In this document: positions 26,005 through 36,900 of the stretch, piece by piece
Position numbering within the stretch: position 1 is the first letter of the stretch
Layout of the letters: the number at the start of each line of letters is the position of its first letter
Source of the DNA: Cytophagales bacterium UBA2561
GTDB taxonomy: Bacteria > Bacteroidota > Bacteroidia > Cytophagales > Thermoflexibacteraceae
Length of the DNA stretch: 64,000 bases
Direction of reading: 5' to 3'
Assembly (NCBI GenBank): GCA_002340355.1
Contig: DDLX01000043.1
Span: forward strand, 62,001 to 126,000
Translations under genes and position numbers: made by a program
The notes under the pieces: generated by a model
What the model was told of the DNA's origin: nothing
Databases searched by the model: none
What the model saw: the letters and a program-made list of their open reading frames with translations, nothing else

Positions 26005-27504
26005 TTAATCCCCTAATACTTTCCGAGCCAAATAATTATTATATTCTTGTGCTAAGGCATTATATAACATTTCGCCGACTAACTTTGCGCCTCGATGATT
26101 GAAATGAGTATAATCTTTATTGGCTAAAGAAGGCTTAGCATTTACCCAAGCAGGCATCGAATTTTCACCACCCATTGCCGAATACAAATCCCAAAAAGCA
26201 CACCCCGCCCGAAATGCAGCTTTTTTTTGAGCATCTCGAATCAAGGTTACATTTGGATAAGAAACATAACGCCCACCTCGTCTTCGAGACATATCTGAAA
26301 CACCTACTACCAAAATACTTAATTCAGGCATTAGTGCCTTAATGTATTGTAACTGCTTGAAAAACATGGCTTCATAAAAGGCATAATTTTTTACAGGATT
26401 TGGTACGACATTAACCCCAAACTGCAAAACCAGTAATTTGACATTCATTTTTTCTAATTGACTTCGCAAAAGAGTTCCGCTTGTTCGTTTGAAATCTACG
26501 ACTGCGCTCCCTCGTAATGCCACATTATCCACTGCAATTCCATGATTACAGTCTAATGCTACCCCGTACAATTCGGCAGTTGATTTGGTTTTAAAATTGA
26601 CTGTCAATTGCTGGAATTGTGTGTTTAAGTTCATTTTAGCTACGGCAAAATTTTCATGAGGAGGATAAATATTTTTTAAGGTTGAATCTTTTTCTAATGT
26701 TACATCTACGTATAAATTTCGATCAGCTCTATATAAAAATTTGAGGTTTTCAATTTTCGTATGTTTTTCATTTCCAGCATCATATTTCGATTTTCGAAAA
26801 CGGGTATAGGTTTTGAATTCTGTTTCTGAGCTTGGAGGAGTATCAGGCGTAAACATAAAGAATGCACCTAATAAACCGTATTTTCGTTTAGGATTTCTTT
26901 TTCTATCCATCAAACCATATCTTCGAAAGTTGGGAGAATGATAAGTATGTAAAGTAGAACGAATCGCTTGTTTTTCGAGTAGTGGTACAAGTCCTACACC
27001 ACAACCGCCAAACTGTCGTTGCAACCGAGAACGTAAATAGCGAGTGATTCGATCCCCTTCTAGTTGTGAGTCGCCGTAGTGTACAATCCGAATCAAAGAT
27101 TCATTATCTGGGAGATTTTTCAGGGATTTAAAAAAATTATCAAGTACATAATTGGTCGAATCAGGGTACTTAATTCCTTGACGTGGGGCTGCTGAGGGTT
27201 CAAAAGTTTTAACTTTACTGGTATCCGACAAGTGTTTTTGATAAAGGGTATCTTTTGAAGACAAAATGTTTGTAGAGTCCTGATTTTCAAAGTTATCGAC
27301 ATTGTTTTGTATATCCGCCACAAGGTTAGTAATATCTGCTGTTTCTTCGGTGGGATCAGGGATTTGGTAAATATCTTCGAATGTAAAGATATTTAAAGAT
27401 AAAGAGTCGGTAATATTCAGCTCACGAGGGGAAACGACCATAATTACCGAAGTCAGGCAACCGATATAAAACAAAAAGAGTAAAATACGTACAGGTTTGA
27501 CCAT
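26005..27504 (-). CDS. SGNH/GDSL hydrolase family protein, membrane-anchored
   Basis: 499 residues: a short cytoplasmic start, one transmembrane helix (ILLFLFYIGCLTSVIMVV), then an external part. The first SGNH block is RIVHYGDSQLEGDRIT, with the nucleophile serine of GDSQ near residue 147. The asparagine block is VLQFGVNVV (glycine then asparagine), and the C-terminal pair is DYTHFNHRGAKLVG with the acid-histidine D-x-x-H. Such proteins remove or transfer acetyl or acyl groups on polysaccharides, and in Bacteroidota often sit beside MBOAT acyltransferases. None is present here, so the substrate is unknown. Divergent from the MATE gene across about 260 bp. Confidence 0.85.
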   Translation of the reverse strand: MVKPVRILLFLFYIGCLTSVIMVVSPRELNITDSLSLNIFTFEDIYQIPDPTEETADITNLVADIQNNVDNFENQDSTNILSSKDTLYQKHLSDTSKVKTFEPSAAPRQGIKYPDSTNYVLDNFFKSLKNLPDNESLIRIVHYGDSQLEGDRITRYLRSRLQRQFGGCGVGLVPLLEKQAIRSTLHTYHSPNFRRYGLMDRKRNPKRKYGLLGAFFMFTPDTPPSSETEFKTYTRFRKSKYDAGNEKHTKIENLKFLYRADRNLYVDVTLEKDSTLKNIYPPHENFAVAKMNLNTQFQQLTVNFKTKSTAELYGVALDCNHGIAVDNVALRGSAVVDFKRTSGTLLRSQLEKMNVKLLVLQFGVNVVPNPVKNYAFYEAMFFKQLQYIKALMPELSILVVGVSDMSRRRGGRYVSYPNVTLIRDAQKKAAFRAGCAFWDLYSAMGGENSMPAWVNAKPSLANKDYTHFNHRGAKLVGEMLYNALAQEYNNYLARKVLGD

Positions 27505-27768
27505 TTTAATTGTATAATAATCAAGGAATCAATCCAAATGAATTAAATGATTTAATGAGCAATTCAAGGTATTATAAAAAACAAAAAGAAGCCAAAATTT
27601 TACTAATAAAATTCTCTTTAGGAGAAAGTTTTTCCGAATTACTTCTAGATTGATTTTCAGGAATGATTTTCGCCTTACTTTCAAGAGTCCTACCCTGTTT
27701 TTGTAGGAGTTCATCGAAAAAACCAAAAATTACCTCAAAACCCTCTCATAAACTTGTACTTTGCCAAT

Positions 27769-29136
27769 ATGTTTTCGAAAGAATATTTACGCCATTATCG
27801 GGAAAATTTCAATTTAGCTTATCCAATTGTATTAGGACAATTGTCTCATATTCTCATCTCGGTAGCTGATAATGCAATGGTTGGTAATTATAATAGTGAG
27901 TCGCTAGCCGCCGCTTCCTTATCGAATAGTATTTACGTTACGATTATGGTCTTTGGAATTGGTTTCTCACTGGGAATCACGCCATTAATTGCTACAGCAC
28001 ACGCCTCCAAAAAGATAGAAACCTGTCGAAAATTACTTAAACATGGAGCATTTTTGTATCCACTTGTAGGAACAATTTTGATGATTTTGGTTTATCTGTT
28101 ATCTCATAAGTTACATTGGTTTAATGATAAATTAATTATTATTCAACTTGCTGAACCTTACTTACGAATCGTCAGTTTGACGCTTATTCCCGTCATGTTA
28201 TTTCAATGTTTTCGGCAATTTCTCGAAGGGCTTTCAATGACCAAGTTACCGATGTATATCAATATTGGAGGATTACTCTTGAATGTCTTATTGAATTATA
28301 TATTGATTTTCGGAAAATTTGGCTTTCCAGAGATGGGTTTGAATGGAGCAGGATATGCCACACTTACGACCCGAATATTAATGACTCTTGCTTTGATGCT
28401 TTTATTTTTAATGAACCCGAAAACACGATATTACTTATTTAATAAACAACATCTCTGGGATTCAGGGTTATTTCGGCGACTTCGTAAACTGGGTACACCA
28501 ATTGGTTCACAAATGTTATTGGAAGCTGGTGCATTTGGTTTCGCTGCGGTATTGGTGGGGAAGGTAGGGGTAAATGAATTGGCAGGACACCAAATTGCAG
28601 TTAATGTAGGATCCGTTACTTTCTTGATAACTACAGGATTAAGTGCAGCGGCTTCTATCCGAACCGCAGGACAATTAGGCTTACAAGATATTCATAATTT
28701 ACGACTAGCAGGCAAAAGTGCCGTCTTTATGGGAGGAGCATTTATGATAGGATGTGCGATTTTCATTTTTGGAATGAAAGATATTATTCCAACGTGGTAT
28801 GTAACAGATGAGCCACAAGTTATAGAAATCGCTTCTTCTCTATTAATATTAGTGGCAACTTTTCAACTCTCAGACGGGGTTCAGGTTGTCTCAATGGGGG
28901 CATTGCGAGGTATCGAAGATGTCAAAGTGCCTACTTTTATTGCCTTAGTTGCTTATTGGTTGATTGGTATTCCATTAGGCTATGTTTTATGTTTTAAGGC
29001 AGGATTTGGAGCAGAAGGTATTTGGATAGGTTTATTATCAGGGTTAAGTGTTGCTTCTGTGTTATTATATGTACGATTTTTACGTATGGCAAATCAAGTT
29101 ATTTTTACACCAAAATCTACGAAAGAGATAGTTTAG
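27769..29136 (+). CDS. MATE family efflux transporter (second copy)
   Basis: About 455 residues from ATG 27769 (MFSKEYLRHYRENFNLAYPI); a TTG five codons earlier is unlikely. Twelve transmembrane helices in two halves. LAYPIVLGQLSHILISVADN and AMVGNYNSESLAAASLSNS are typical of the NorM branch, as are GLSAAASIRTAGQLG and DGVQVVSMGALRGIEDVKVP. NorM-type carriers expel cationic drugs using sodium or protons. It differs clearly from the MATE protein at 92-1456, so the two are not a recent duplication. No regulator is adjacent. Confidence 0.93.
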   Translation: MFSKEYLRHYRENFNLAYPIVLGQLSHILISVADNAMVGNYNSESLAAASLSNSIYVTIMVFGIGFSLGITPLIATAHASKKIETCRKLLKHGAFLYPLVGTILMILVYLLSHKLHWFNDKLIIIQLAEPYLRIVSLTLIPVMLFQCFRQFLEGLSMTKLPMYINIGGLLLNVLLNYILIFGKFGFPEMGLNGAGYATLTTRILMTLALMLLFLMNPKTRYYLFNKQHLWDSGLFRRLRKLGTPIGSQMLLEAGAFGFAAVLVGKVGVNELAGHQIAVNVGSVTFLITTGLSAAASIRTAGQLGLQDIHNLRLAGKSAVFMGGAFMIGCAIFIFGMKDIIPTWYVTDEPQVIEIASSLLILVATFQLSDGVQVVSMGALRGIEDVKVPTFIALVAYWLIGIPLGYVLCFKAGFGAEGIWIGLLSGLSVASVLLYVRFLRMANQVIFTPKSTKEIV

Positions 29137-29362
29137 ATAATTCATATCAAGTTAGTAATGAATATTAAAATTTAGACCTTATCTAGTAGCTAAAATGATA
29201 AGAAAGATTACATTATATAAAATACTATCATTTTGACATGATTATTCGTTTTCTGGTAAATAAAAATACAAAAAAATGTCATTTTGGCAGTGTTTTTAGA
29301 GTGGTATATCAATTGTTAAATCTCCAATAATTGAATATTAAACCTCAAACCTCTAAGAACTT

Positions 29363-29821
29363 ATGAAACAGAAAGATTGGAAATCAGATTATGAAGAGCT
29401 TGTTCATGAACTTACCGACCGATTTTTTGGAGAATTTGACTCGGTAGTAAACCATTTTACCCAAGAATTTGGCAATACATTTGGCAAGAAATTTCATGGT
29501 ATTCCCCCCGTGAATGTTTTTGAAAATAGTGAGACTTATCGTTTAGATGTTTCGGCTCCTGGGCTAGTACGGGAAGCTTTTAAAATTGAGCTACACAATA
29601 ATATGCTTACGGTTTCTGCCAGTCGTTCTGCTGATAATACGGGCTTTATTCGTAGAGAATTCGGATTTGGTCATTTCAAGCGGACATTTCGATTACCCAA
29701 AACGGTAAATACTGACGAAATTAAGGCAGGGTATAAGGAAGGAGTTTTACATATTCATCTTCCTAAGTTTCAAGAAGATGATACGACAGCTTCTACTGGT
29801 CGTTCGATTAACATTGATTAA
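29363..29821 (+). CDS. Small heat shock protein, Hsp20/alpha-crystallin family
   Basis: 152 residues. ATP-independent holdase that keeps unfolded proteins soluble in the cytoplasm. An N-terminal helix-rich arm (about 1-45) precedes the alpha-crystallin domain (about 46-135), with PPVNVFENSETYRLDVSAPG at its start and the conserved GVLHIHLPK at its end. The tail RSINID contains an I-x-I motif (INI) that normally docks into the neighbouring subunit. Single gene with a strong terminator after it. No HrcA-type CIRCE element is visible upstream. Confidence 0.95.
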   Translation: MKQKDWKSDYEELVHELTDRFFGEFDSVVNHFTQEFGNTFGKKFHGIPPVNVFENSETYRLDVSAPGLVREAFKIELHNNMLTVSASRSADNTGFIRREFGFGHFKRTFRLPKTVNTDEIKAGYKEGVLHIHLPKFQEDDTTASTGRSINID

Positions 29822-29900
29822 ATATTGAAGTTATCTTGTAATTTGTCCAAAGAACTCTATTTATTATAATTAAATTTTTGTTCTTTGAGAATTTTAATAA

Positions 29901-29939
29901 AAAAACCTTACTAATTTATAGGAAGTTAGTAAGGTTTTT
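29901..29939. terminator. Bidirectional intrinsic terminator
   Basis: Perfect 14-bp arms 29901-29914 (AAAAACCTTACTAA) and 29926-29939 with an 11-nt loop, between the convergent hsp20 and mdh genes. A run on the left and T run on the right let it work both ways. Confidence 0.92.
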
Positions 29940-29963
29940 CTTTTGGGTTTAAAAAGTTAAAAA

Positions 29964-30896
29964 TTAACCTTTCAATTTGTCATAGGCTTCCATGACAGAG
30001 GCAACGTGTCCTCTAGATACTTCGAGTAATTCTTTTTCTTCATCGTTCAGATCCAACTCGATGATTTTCTCAACACCGTTTTTACCCAAAATAACAGGGG
30101 CGCCCAAGTAACAGTTATTGATACCATACTCACCATCCAACTGTACACAAACAGGGAATACACGGCGTTGGTCTCGAACGATAGCTTCAACCATCTGAGC
30201 AGCAGCCGAACCTGGTGCATACCAAGCTGAAGTTCCCATTAATTTCACTAATTCACCACCACCTTTTTTAGTACGTTCGATAATGGCATCTAATGTCGTT
30301 TTGTCGATTAATTCCGTTACAGGAATGCCACCAACAGTAGTGTATCGTGGAAGTGGTACCATTGTATCACCATGTCCACCCATTAAAACAGCTTGAATAT
30401 CCTTTGGAGAAACGTTCAATGCTTCAGCCAAGAAAGCTCGGTAACGTGCTGTATCCAAAATACCCGCCATACCCATTACCTTAGTTCGAGGTAATTTTGA
30501 AGTTACGTGAGCGGCATATGTCATTACGTCCAACGGATTAGAAACCACGATAATCATGGCATTTGGTGAGTGTTGGATAACGTTCTCAGTCACCGAACTA
30601 ACGATACCAGCATTGGTAGCGATAAGGTCATCACGGCTCATGCCTGGTCTTCGAGGAATACCTGAAGTAATAACAACAACCTCAGAACCAGCTGTTTTGC
30701 TATAATCATTTGTTGAGCCGATTGTACGGGTATCGTACAAATTAATCGGGGCTTTTTGCCAAATGTCTAAGGCTTTTCCTTCAGAGAGACCTTCTTTAAT
30801 GTCCACCACAACCACTTCATTGGCTACTTCACGATATGCTAATACATCAGCACACGTTGCTCCTACATTCCCTGCGCCTACTACGGTGATTTTCAT
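29964..30896 (-). CDS. mdh: Malate dehydrogenase
   Basis: 310 residues. Interconverts malate and oxaloacetate with NAD in the citric acid cycle. Belongs to the LDH-like MDH group common in Bacteroidota: MKITVVGAGNVGATCADVLA start, the acidic residue for NAD specificity in VVVDI, substrate arginines in SGIPRRPGMSRDDL, NPLDVMTY, and the catalytic histidine in MGGHGDTMVPLPRYTTV near residue 175. Length fits. Single gene with a shared terminator downstream. Confidence 0.97.
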   Translation of the reverse strand: MKITVVGAGNVGATCADVLAYREVANEVVVVDIKEGLSEGKALDIWQKAPINLYDTRTIGSTNDYSKTAGSEVVVITSGIPRRPGMSRDDLIATNAGIVSSVTENVIQHSPNAMIIVVSNPLDVMTYAAHVTSKLPRTKVMGMAGILDTARYRAFLAEALNVSPKDIQAVLMGGHGDTMVPLPRYTTVGGIPVTELIDKTTLDAIIERTKKGGGELVKLMGTSAWYAPGSAAAQMVEAIVRDQRRVFPVCVQLDGEYGINNCYLGAPVILGKNGVEKIIELDLNDEEKELLEVSRGHVASVMEAYDKLKG

Positions 30897-31142
30897 ACGA
30901 CTATTTCGTTTAAATCGGTTTATATTTAGTACTTACTTAGACGCTAAGTTAATCAAAATTTTCAAAATGACAATCTTTCATTGAGGACTTTCCAAATACT
31001 TCTACTCGTTTCAAAATTGGCAAGCAACTGACAATCAAACTAATTTCTATGAAGAGAATCTTTTTTAATAAATTATAAATTATTGAAAATGAACAACTTA
31101 TTATAAGATAAGATTGAAGTTTGGAAAGTCCTCTAAAGAAAA

Positions 31143-32918
31143 TTAGAATTTCACCTTAAGTGGAAGCCATGCCTGTACCCCCTGTCGTTTTTGAAGTTCT
31201 TTCAATTGGTGGGCATATGGATAGAAAAGTCCAAGTTCTTCTTTTAAGGTTTGGTTTCGATACTGAATTTCTGCTTCTGAGAACAATTGCTCCATAAACT
31301 CCTTTTTTTTCGGATAATAAACTAGCATATAATCCTCTTCCTCAATTTCAGAAGCATCTACTGCTAGTTCTACCGCTTTATCAAAACCACCAATAGCATC
31401 TACCAAATCAATTTTTTTGGAGCGTTGTCCTGACCAAACTCGCCCAGAAGCGACTTTCAATAAACTATCTAATGGCATTTTTCGACCTTCAGAGGCTTTC
31501 CGAGTAAACTTCGTATATCCTTCATTTACAGTTGTTTGAATAATATTTTTTTCTGTTTCAGTCATTGTTCGGTTAGGATTGCCTAAATCAGAGAATACGC
31601 CTGTCGTGACACGGTCAAATGTCAATCCTGCTAATCCATTGGCTAAGCCTTCCGTATTGAGTAATATGCCAAAAATCCCGATTGAACCTGTAATCGTAAC
31701 TGGAGAAGCTACAATTTTCTCACATCCCATTGCCATATAATAGCCACCTGAGGCAGCAACATCTGACATTGAGGCAATTACAGGTTTTTCTTTTTGAGTT
31801 AATTGAATTTCTTTCCAAAGATTATCTGAACCTAACAAACTTCCTCCAGGGGAATTAATTCGTAGAACTACGGCTTTAACTTCCTCATCTTTACGCACTT
31901 CTTGGAGTTGTTTAATCACTTTTTCGGGACTAATTTCATCATCATCTCCATTTTGTGTTACGATGCCTCCTTCAGTGAGAATTACGGCAATTTTATTGGT
32001 GGAATAACTAAAATCATCTAGCTTAAGAAGGGTTTTATACTTTTTGTATTTTACAAAATTGATATTTTCATGGCTGTCAATTTCTAATTTTTCTTTCAGT
32101 TTTTGGAGGGCTTCGGCTTCGTAAAGCGTATCTGTTATTAGGCGATATTTGAGAGCATCTCCTGCATTTCTGACTAACATTGAATCAGCAATTTTTTCGA
32201 CCTCCGAAAATGATAATCCTCTAGAATTAGAAACTTTTTGAAGATGGAAATTATATAAATCATCTAATAAAACAGTAGTCTGGAGGCGATTTTCATCACT
32301 TAGATTCTTCCGAAAAAAAGGCTCTACGGCTGCCTTAAAGTCACCTACTCGGAAGATTTGTGGTTTTAAACCAACTTTTTCAAATAGTCCCGTAAAAAAC
32401 ATGGTCTCAGAGTGTAATCCATTCATTTCCAATGTTCCTGTAGGGTTTAGGTAAATTTCGTCGGCTAAGGAAGCTAAAAAATATGTTCCTTCAGAAAGAG
32501 ATTCGCTATATACATACACGAACTTACCTGAAGATTTGAAGGCTTCTAGAGCTTCCCGAATTTCTAATAAGGAAGCATAACCCGTTTTGACAGTATTGAC
32601 GTGTAAGTAAATTCCTTTAATTCGTTCATCTTCTTGGGCATATCGAATAGTTTCCCGAAGTTCATGTAAACCAATATACCCTTGTCGAGCTTGAAATTGT
32701 GCAGGAGGCGAAATCCCTAATTCCTCGAATGGATTGTCTTGAGCTACTTCCCGAATCGGTTTTGAAAGCGTCAACTTTAAAACTGAATTATCTGAAATGG
32801 TAGGTACTTCGCTATCACTAGTAAATGAACCAACTACAAGTATCGTAAGGCTTACCGAAATTATCCCAAAAAGAAACAAGCCAAATACAGTAGCAAAAAC
32901 ATATTTAATAAAATTCAT
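31143..32918 (-). CDS. sppA: Signal peptide peptidase SppA, 67K type
   Basis: 591 residues with an N-terminal transmembrane anchor (YVFATVFGLFLFGIISVSLT). Degrades leftover signal peptides in the membrane. It has two tandem ClpP-like halves as in the long SppA form. The general-base lysine is in GDFKAAVEPF (residue 195) and the nucleophile serine in DVAASGGYYMAMG (residue 390), matching the Lys-Ser dyad arrangement of E. coli SppA. RINSPGGSLLGSDN and the C-terminal GRVWSGQRSKKIDLVDAIGG block are complete. The upstream region borders a decayed gene remnant. Confidence 0.96.
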   Translation of the reverse strand: MNFIKYVFATVFGLFLFGIISVSLTILVVGSFTSDSEVPTISDNSVLKLTLSKPIREVAQDNPFEELGISPPAQFQARQGYIGLHELRETIRYAQEDERIKGIYLHVNTVKTGYASLLEIREALEAFKSSGKFVYVYSESLSEGTYFLASLADEIYLNPTGTLEMNGLHSETMFFTGLFEKVGLKPQIFRVGDFKAAVEPFFRKNLSDENRLQTTVLLDDLYNFHLQKVSNSRGLSFSEVEKIADSMLVRNAGDALKYRLITDTLYEAEALQKLKEKLEIDSHENINFVKYKKYKTLLKLDDFSYSTNKIAVILTEGGIVTQNGDDDEISPEKVIKQLQEVRKDEEVKAVVLRINSPGGSLLGSDNLWKEIQLTQKEKPVIASMSDVAASGGYYMAMGCEKIVASPVTITGSIGIFGILLNTEGLANGLAGLTFDRVTTGVFSDLGNPNRTMTETEKNIIQTTVNEGYTKFTRKASEGRKMPLDSLLKVASGRVWSGQRSKKIDLVDAIGGFDKAVELAVDASEIEEEDYMLVYYPKKKEFMEQLFSEAEIQYRNQTLKEELGLFYPYAHQLKELQKRQGVQAWLPLKVKF

Positions 32919-33075
32919 AAATTTAGTTTTTAGGTTTTACGCATAATAAAGTAGAAATAATTCTACTCAGAAAAGTACAATTTGTTTTCCAATTTTACGA
33001 AAATAAGACTTTCGCTCAAAAGAAGTGGTGATATGAGCATTTTTAGAGCATATAAGTATTCAAGCAAAATATAAT

Positions 33076-33720
33076 TCATGCTTTGGAAACATCTGTAAGT
33101 CTTCCTGAAAATAGAAAATCAAATTTTTCAGTGGTTCGGACACAGTCAGCAAAAATAAAATCCAATATTCCTAATAATTTATCAGGATTATCAATACTAA
33201 TAGGTGTAAGGTGTTAGTAAGTAGATTTTCCTTCTAATTTACCAAATTCTCAGCCCTTGCCAATGTCAGCAATGGCATAAATTGGAATCTCGTCATTCTA
33301 CATTGATAAGGCGAGCAACTACCAACTGCTTGTGAATATCCATCCAACTTCTTTTATAATTATTATTTTTAGCTTATACGTTGATTAACAAAGGTTTAGT
33401 GAAAATATTCAGATCTGTACTATCTTTGGGCGTAACAACATAGTCGGGTATTTGATTGGGAGATGACTACATAATTTAACTTTGGGGTTTCGTTTCTAAA
33501 TTTCTTGTAGAATCGGAAAAATAAAGGCTTCACAGGCCTAAAATCCCATATCAGTATTTCCACGATTTGCCAATGAAAAATCAATATTTTCAGCCAAATA
33601 TTCAGGTATTGTTATAGAAGAAAGTTGCTGAAAATCAATAAATTTTTGAGGCTGCACATTCAAACCGAAATATTTCAACAGTTCAATATTATTTTTTAAG
33701 GGAGATACTCAAAAATCAGA
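33076..33720 (-). pseudogene. Decayed PD-(D/E)XK-like nuclease family gene
   Basis: The minus strand can be read through at least five stops and two frameshifts as one protein: NIELLKYFGLNVQPQKFIDF, SSITIPEYLAENIDFSLA, ACEAFIFPILQEI, QIPDYVVTPKDSTDLNIFTK followed by PLLINV, stop, AKNNN, then WMDIHKQLVVARLINV, DEIPIYAIADIGKG, EFGKLEGKSTY, DNPDKLLGILDFIFADC and a final TGA at 33076. The order PDY, about 22 residues, then V-E-A-K with a following Q-rich helix and IYxIxxxGxxWEFGKLE is that of a widespread uncharacterised PD-(D/E)XK-like family in Bacteroidota and cyanobacteria. The codon where the catalytic E of E-A-K should be is TAA (33374-33376), one base from GAA. Family call from pattern memory. 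Confidence 0.65.
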
Positions 33721-33826
33721 AGAAAGGCAACAATATTAAAAGACGAAACCAGTGAAACTCTTAAAGATAGAAGACCATACCAACTCGACTGATTTTTAAA
33801 TATTTGAGTAAGGAAAATTGAAAATA

Positions 33827-33857
33827 TTGGATTCCCTATTTCAAAATTTTAACTTTG
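33827..33857 (+). promoter_or_regulatory. Promoter of the TPR-CHAT gene
   Basis: TTG (33827-33829), 20 nt, then TAACTTTG (33850-33857), a full Bacteroidota promoter match. Start of transcription near 33864, about 70 nt before ATG 33935. Confidence 0.7.
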
Positions 33858-33934
33858 CTCTTTTGAAAAAATTAAAAATATAATTTAATAAAATATCACC
33901 TATCTCTAAAACAAATCTTAAACTAAAGAGTCGC

Positions 33935-36900
33935 ATGAAAAACTATACCCATTTTGTGAGTTTATGCTTTATTTTTTTTATTAGTAATATACTGATTACC
34001 AAAGCTCAAGATTTAGGAAGAATGTATTTTGATACGGCTTCAGTATTGCTAAAAGAAGCCAATTATGATAGTGCTATTTATGTCTTCGAAAAAGCGATGC
34101 ACGTCTATAAGACTCGAAATAATCCAGCAATGCGAATTCAGGCATATGGCGGAAAAATTAAAAGTGAAGCCGAACTTTATCAACTTCGAAATGCCTCTAA
34201 CTCTGCTGAAGAAGCCAAACGCATTCAAGAAGAAGAACTACCAAATAATAAATATTTAGCAGGATTAACTACTAACTGGATTGGACAAATTTTAGTTTAT
34301 GAAGGGAATTATATTCCTGCTCAACGGGAATTTAAAAAAGTATTGGCTTTTTCAAATGATACCGACAGCTTACAACAAATCAATATAGCTACGGCTATGA
34401 TGTATCTGGGAGATATTGAATTTGTACAAAATAAATACGAAAATGCCATTAAATTTTATCAGAATGCGATTGAATTATACAAAGTTACTGTTGGAGAAAA
34501 TTATCCCTATATAGCTGATTGTCACTTGCGATTTGGACGGGTTTATCGAAATCAAGGCAGTTATAATTTAGCAATGGAACGGTTTGAGAAAGCAGGTTTC
34601 ATTTACCAAAAAGTTTATAATGATAATCATCCCCGTGTGGCGGAGGCATATGTTGGAATTGGTGATATTTACCGTTATCAAAAAGCAAATGATACGGCAA
34701 AAGAATATTATGACCAAGCCTTAATTATTTTCAAAAAAATATTTGGTTCATATAATCCGTATTTATGTGAGGCATATTTGGGATTGGGATTAGTTGAAAA
34801 TCATCACGGGAATTATGCCGAAGCCTTAATTTATTATAGTACTGCCCGAGATATTTATGACGCAACGGTTGGAAATTATCATCCGGGGGTGGTACAATGC
34901 TATTTATATATGGGAAATGTCGCATTAAACGAGGATAATTATGCTAAGGCTAAAGAATATTATAATTTGGTTATTGAAAGTAATTATGATTTACGAGGTG
35001 AGAATCACATGACCTCTTCGGCGGCTTACAATAATATGGCGAGTATTTATTATTTCAATGGGGATTATGAAACCGCAATTGACCAATACGAGCAAGCTTT
35101 GACTGTAGATTTGAATATTCATGGCAAAAAACATCCTGACGTAGCCACTGCCTTTTATAATATTGCGGAAGTATATGAAGAACGCCACCTTTATGATACC
35201 GCTTTACGAAAAGTGCAACAGGCAATTTGTGCTACTGTTTCCGATTTTGATTTTGAAGATAATCCTTTTGTTAATCCACAACTCAAAAATTATTTTAGTG
35301 CTAGTGATTTATTGACTTATTTGAAATTTAAAGGAGAAACTTTGGTAAACAATTTTGCTCGTAAAAATGAGAATGGTTTGCGTGGAATGAATGTGGCATT
35401 AGAAACGTTCCAGCTTTGTGATTCATTGATTGATAAAATTCGACAATCACATGTATCAGAACAGGACAAAATTACGCTTGGCAAAACGGCATTCGCGGTT
35501 TATACGGGTGCTGTTGATGTTTGTTTTCGCTTACATCAAAACCTGACTGAGGAAAACTATACGCAACTTGACTTTGAGGCGAAAACACTTGCTGAAATTC
35601 AGCGATATTATTTAGATAAATTATTTTATTTTTCAGAAAAGAATAAAAGTTCCGTCTTGGCATCTTCAATTGCGGAAACTGAAGCTAAAGCATTTGGAGG
35701 TATTCCTGATAGTTTATTAGTCGTTGAGGATGATCTTCGAAAAGTGATAGCTGAATATAAACTAGAATTGGCTTCTAAACCCGATAGTACGACACGCGTT
35801 TATTACCAGCAGATGTTGTTTAAGGCGCACCGACAATACGATAGTTTAGTCGAATATTTTGAAACTTCTTTTCCAAAATATCACGAACTAAAATACGATG
35901 TGGGTTATACTCCAACAAATGAAATCCAAAAATTACTGAGTGAAAGAAGTGCTTTAGTTTCTTTTTTTGAGACCAAAACAGAATTATATGTTAAAGTACT
36001 GACACACGATAATTTATGGGTTGAGAAAAAAGCAAAACCTGAAAAGTACCGCAAATTAATTACAGGATTCAGAAATGGTATTTTTTATAAATCAGCCCGA
36101 AAGACAGCCAAATCAGGATACGAAATTTATCAATTATTATTTCCTGATAGTTTGCCACAATCAATCGAAAAATTGATACTAATTCCTGAAGGAATTATGA
36201 CGATTATTCCTTTTGAAAGTTTGATCACAGAAACCGTACATAAAGATAGCATTCGAGCAAAGGCATACTCTAGTTTTCCTTTTTTAATCCAAAAGTATGA
36301 TATTAGTTATGCTTCGTCTGCGAATTTATTCTATAAAACTTTTCATCAAGAGTTTGAAAACGAATCCTTACAACTATTCAAACAAAAAACTAGTGAAGTG
36401 TTATTAACTATCGCTCCTGTATTTAACAATGAGAAGACAACTCATACAAGTCAACAGAGTTTAGAGACTGTGAAAATAATGAAAGAGGCAAAAAATAAAA
36501 TTACAAATAGCCAGAGTAAAAATTTGTTATATAATTCAGAAATTACGCCTTTACCAGGAACTGAAAGTGAAGTTCAAGAGATTTATCAAATGTTCATAGC
36601 TAAAAAACTAGGTGCTGAAATTCGGCTTCATGATGACGCTAATGAAACCTTCTTAAAATCAGGAGCACTAAAAAAATTCAAATATATCCATGTTGGAACA
36701 CATGGTTTTGTTAATGAATCTGTACCAGAATTATCAGGTATTTTGCTGGCACAAGTTGAAAATGAAGCACAAGATGGTATTTTATATGCAGGTGAAATTT
36801 ACAACTTACAACTCAATTCAGAGATGGTAATTCTGTCTGCTTGTCAAACAGGCTTAGGACGCATTACCAAGGGGGAAGGAGTGATAGGTTTGACAAGGGC

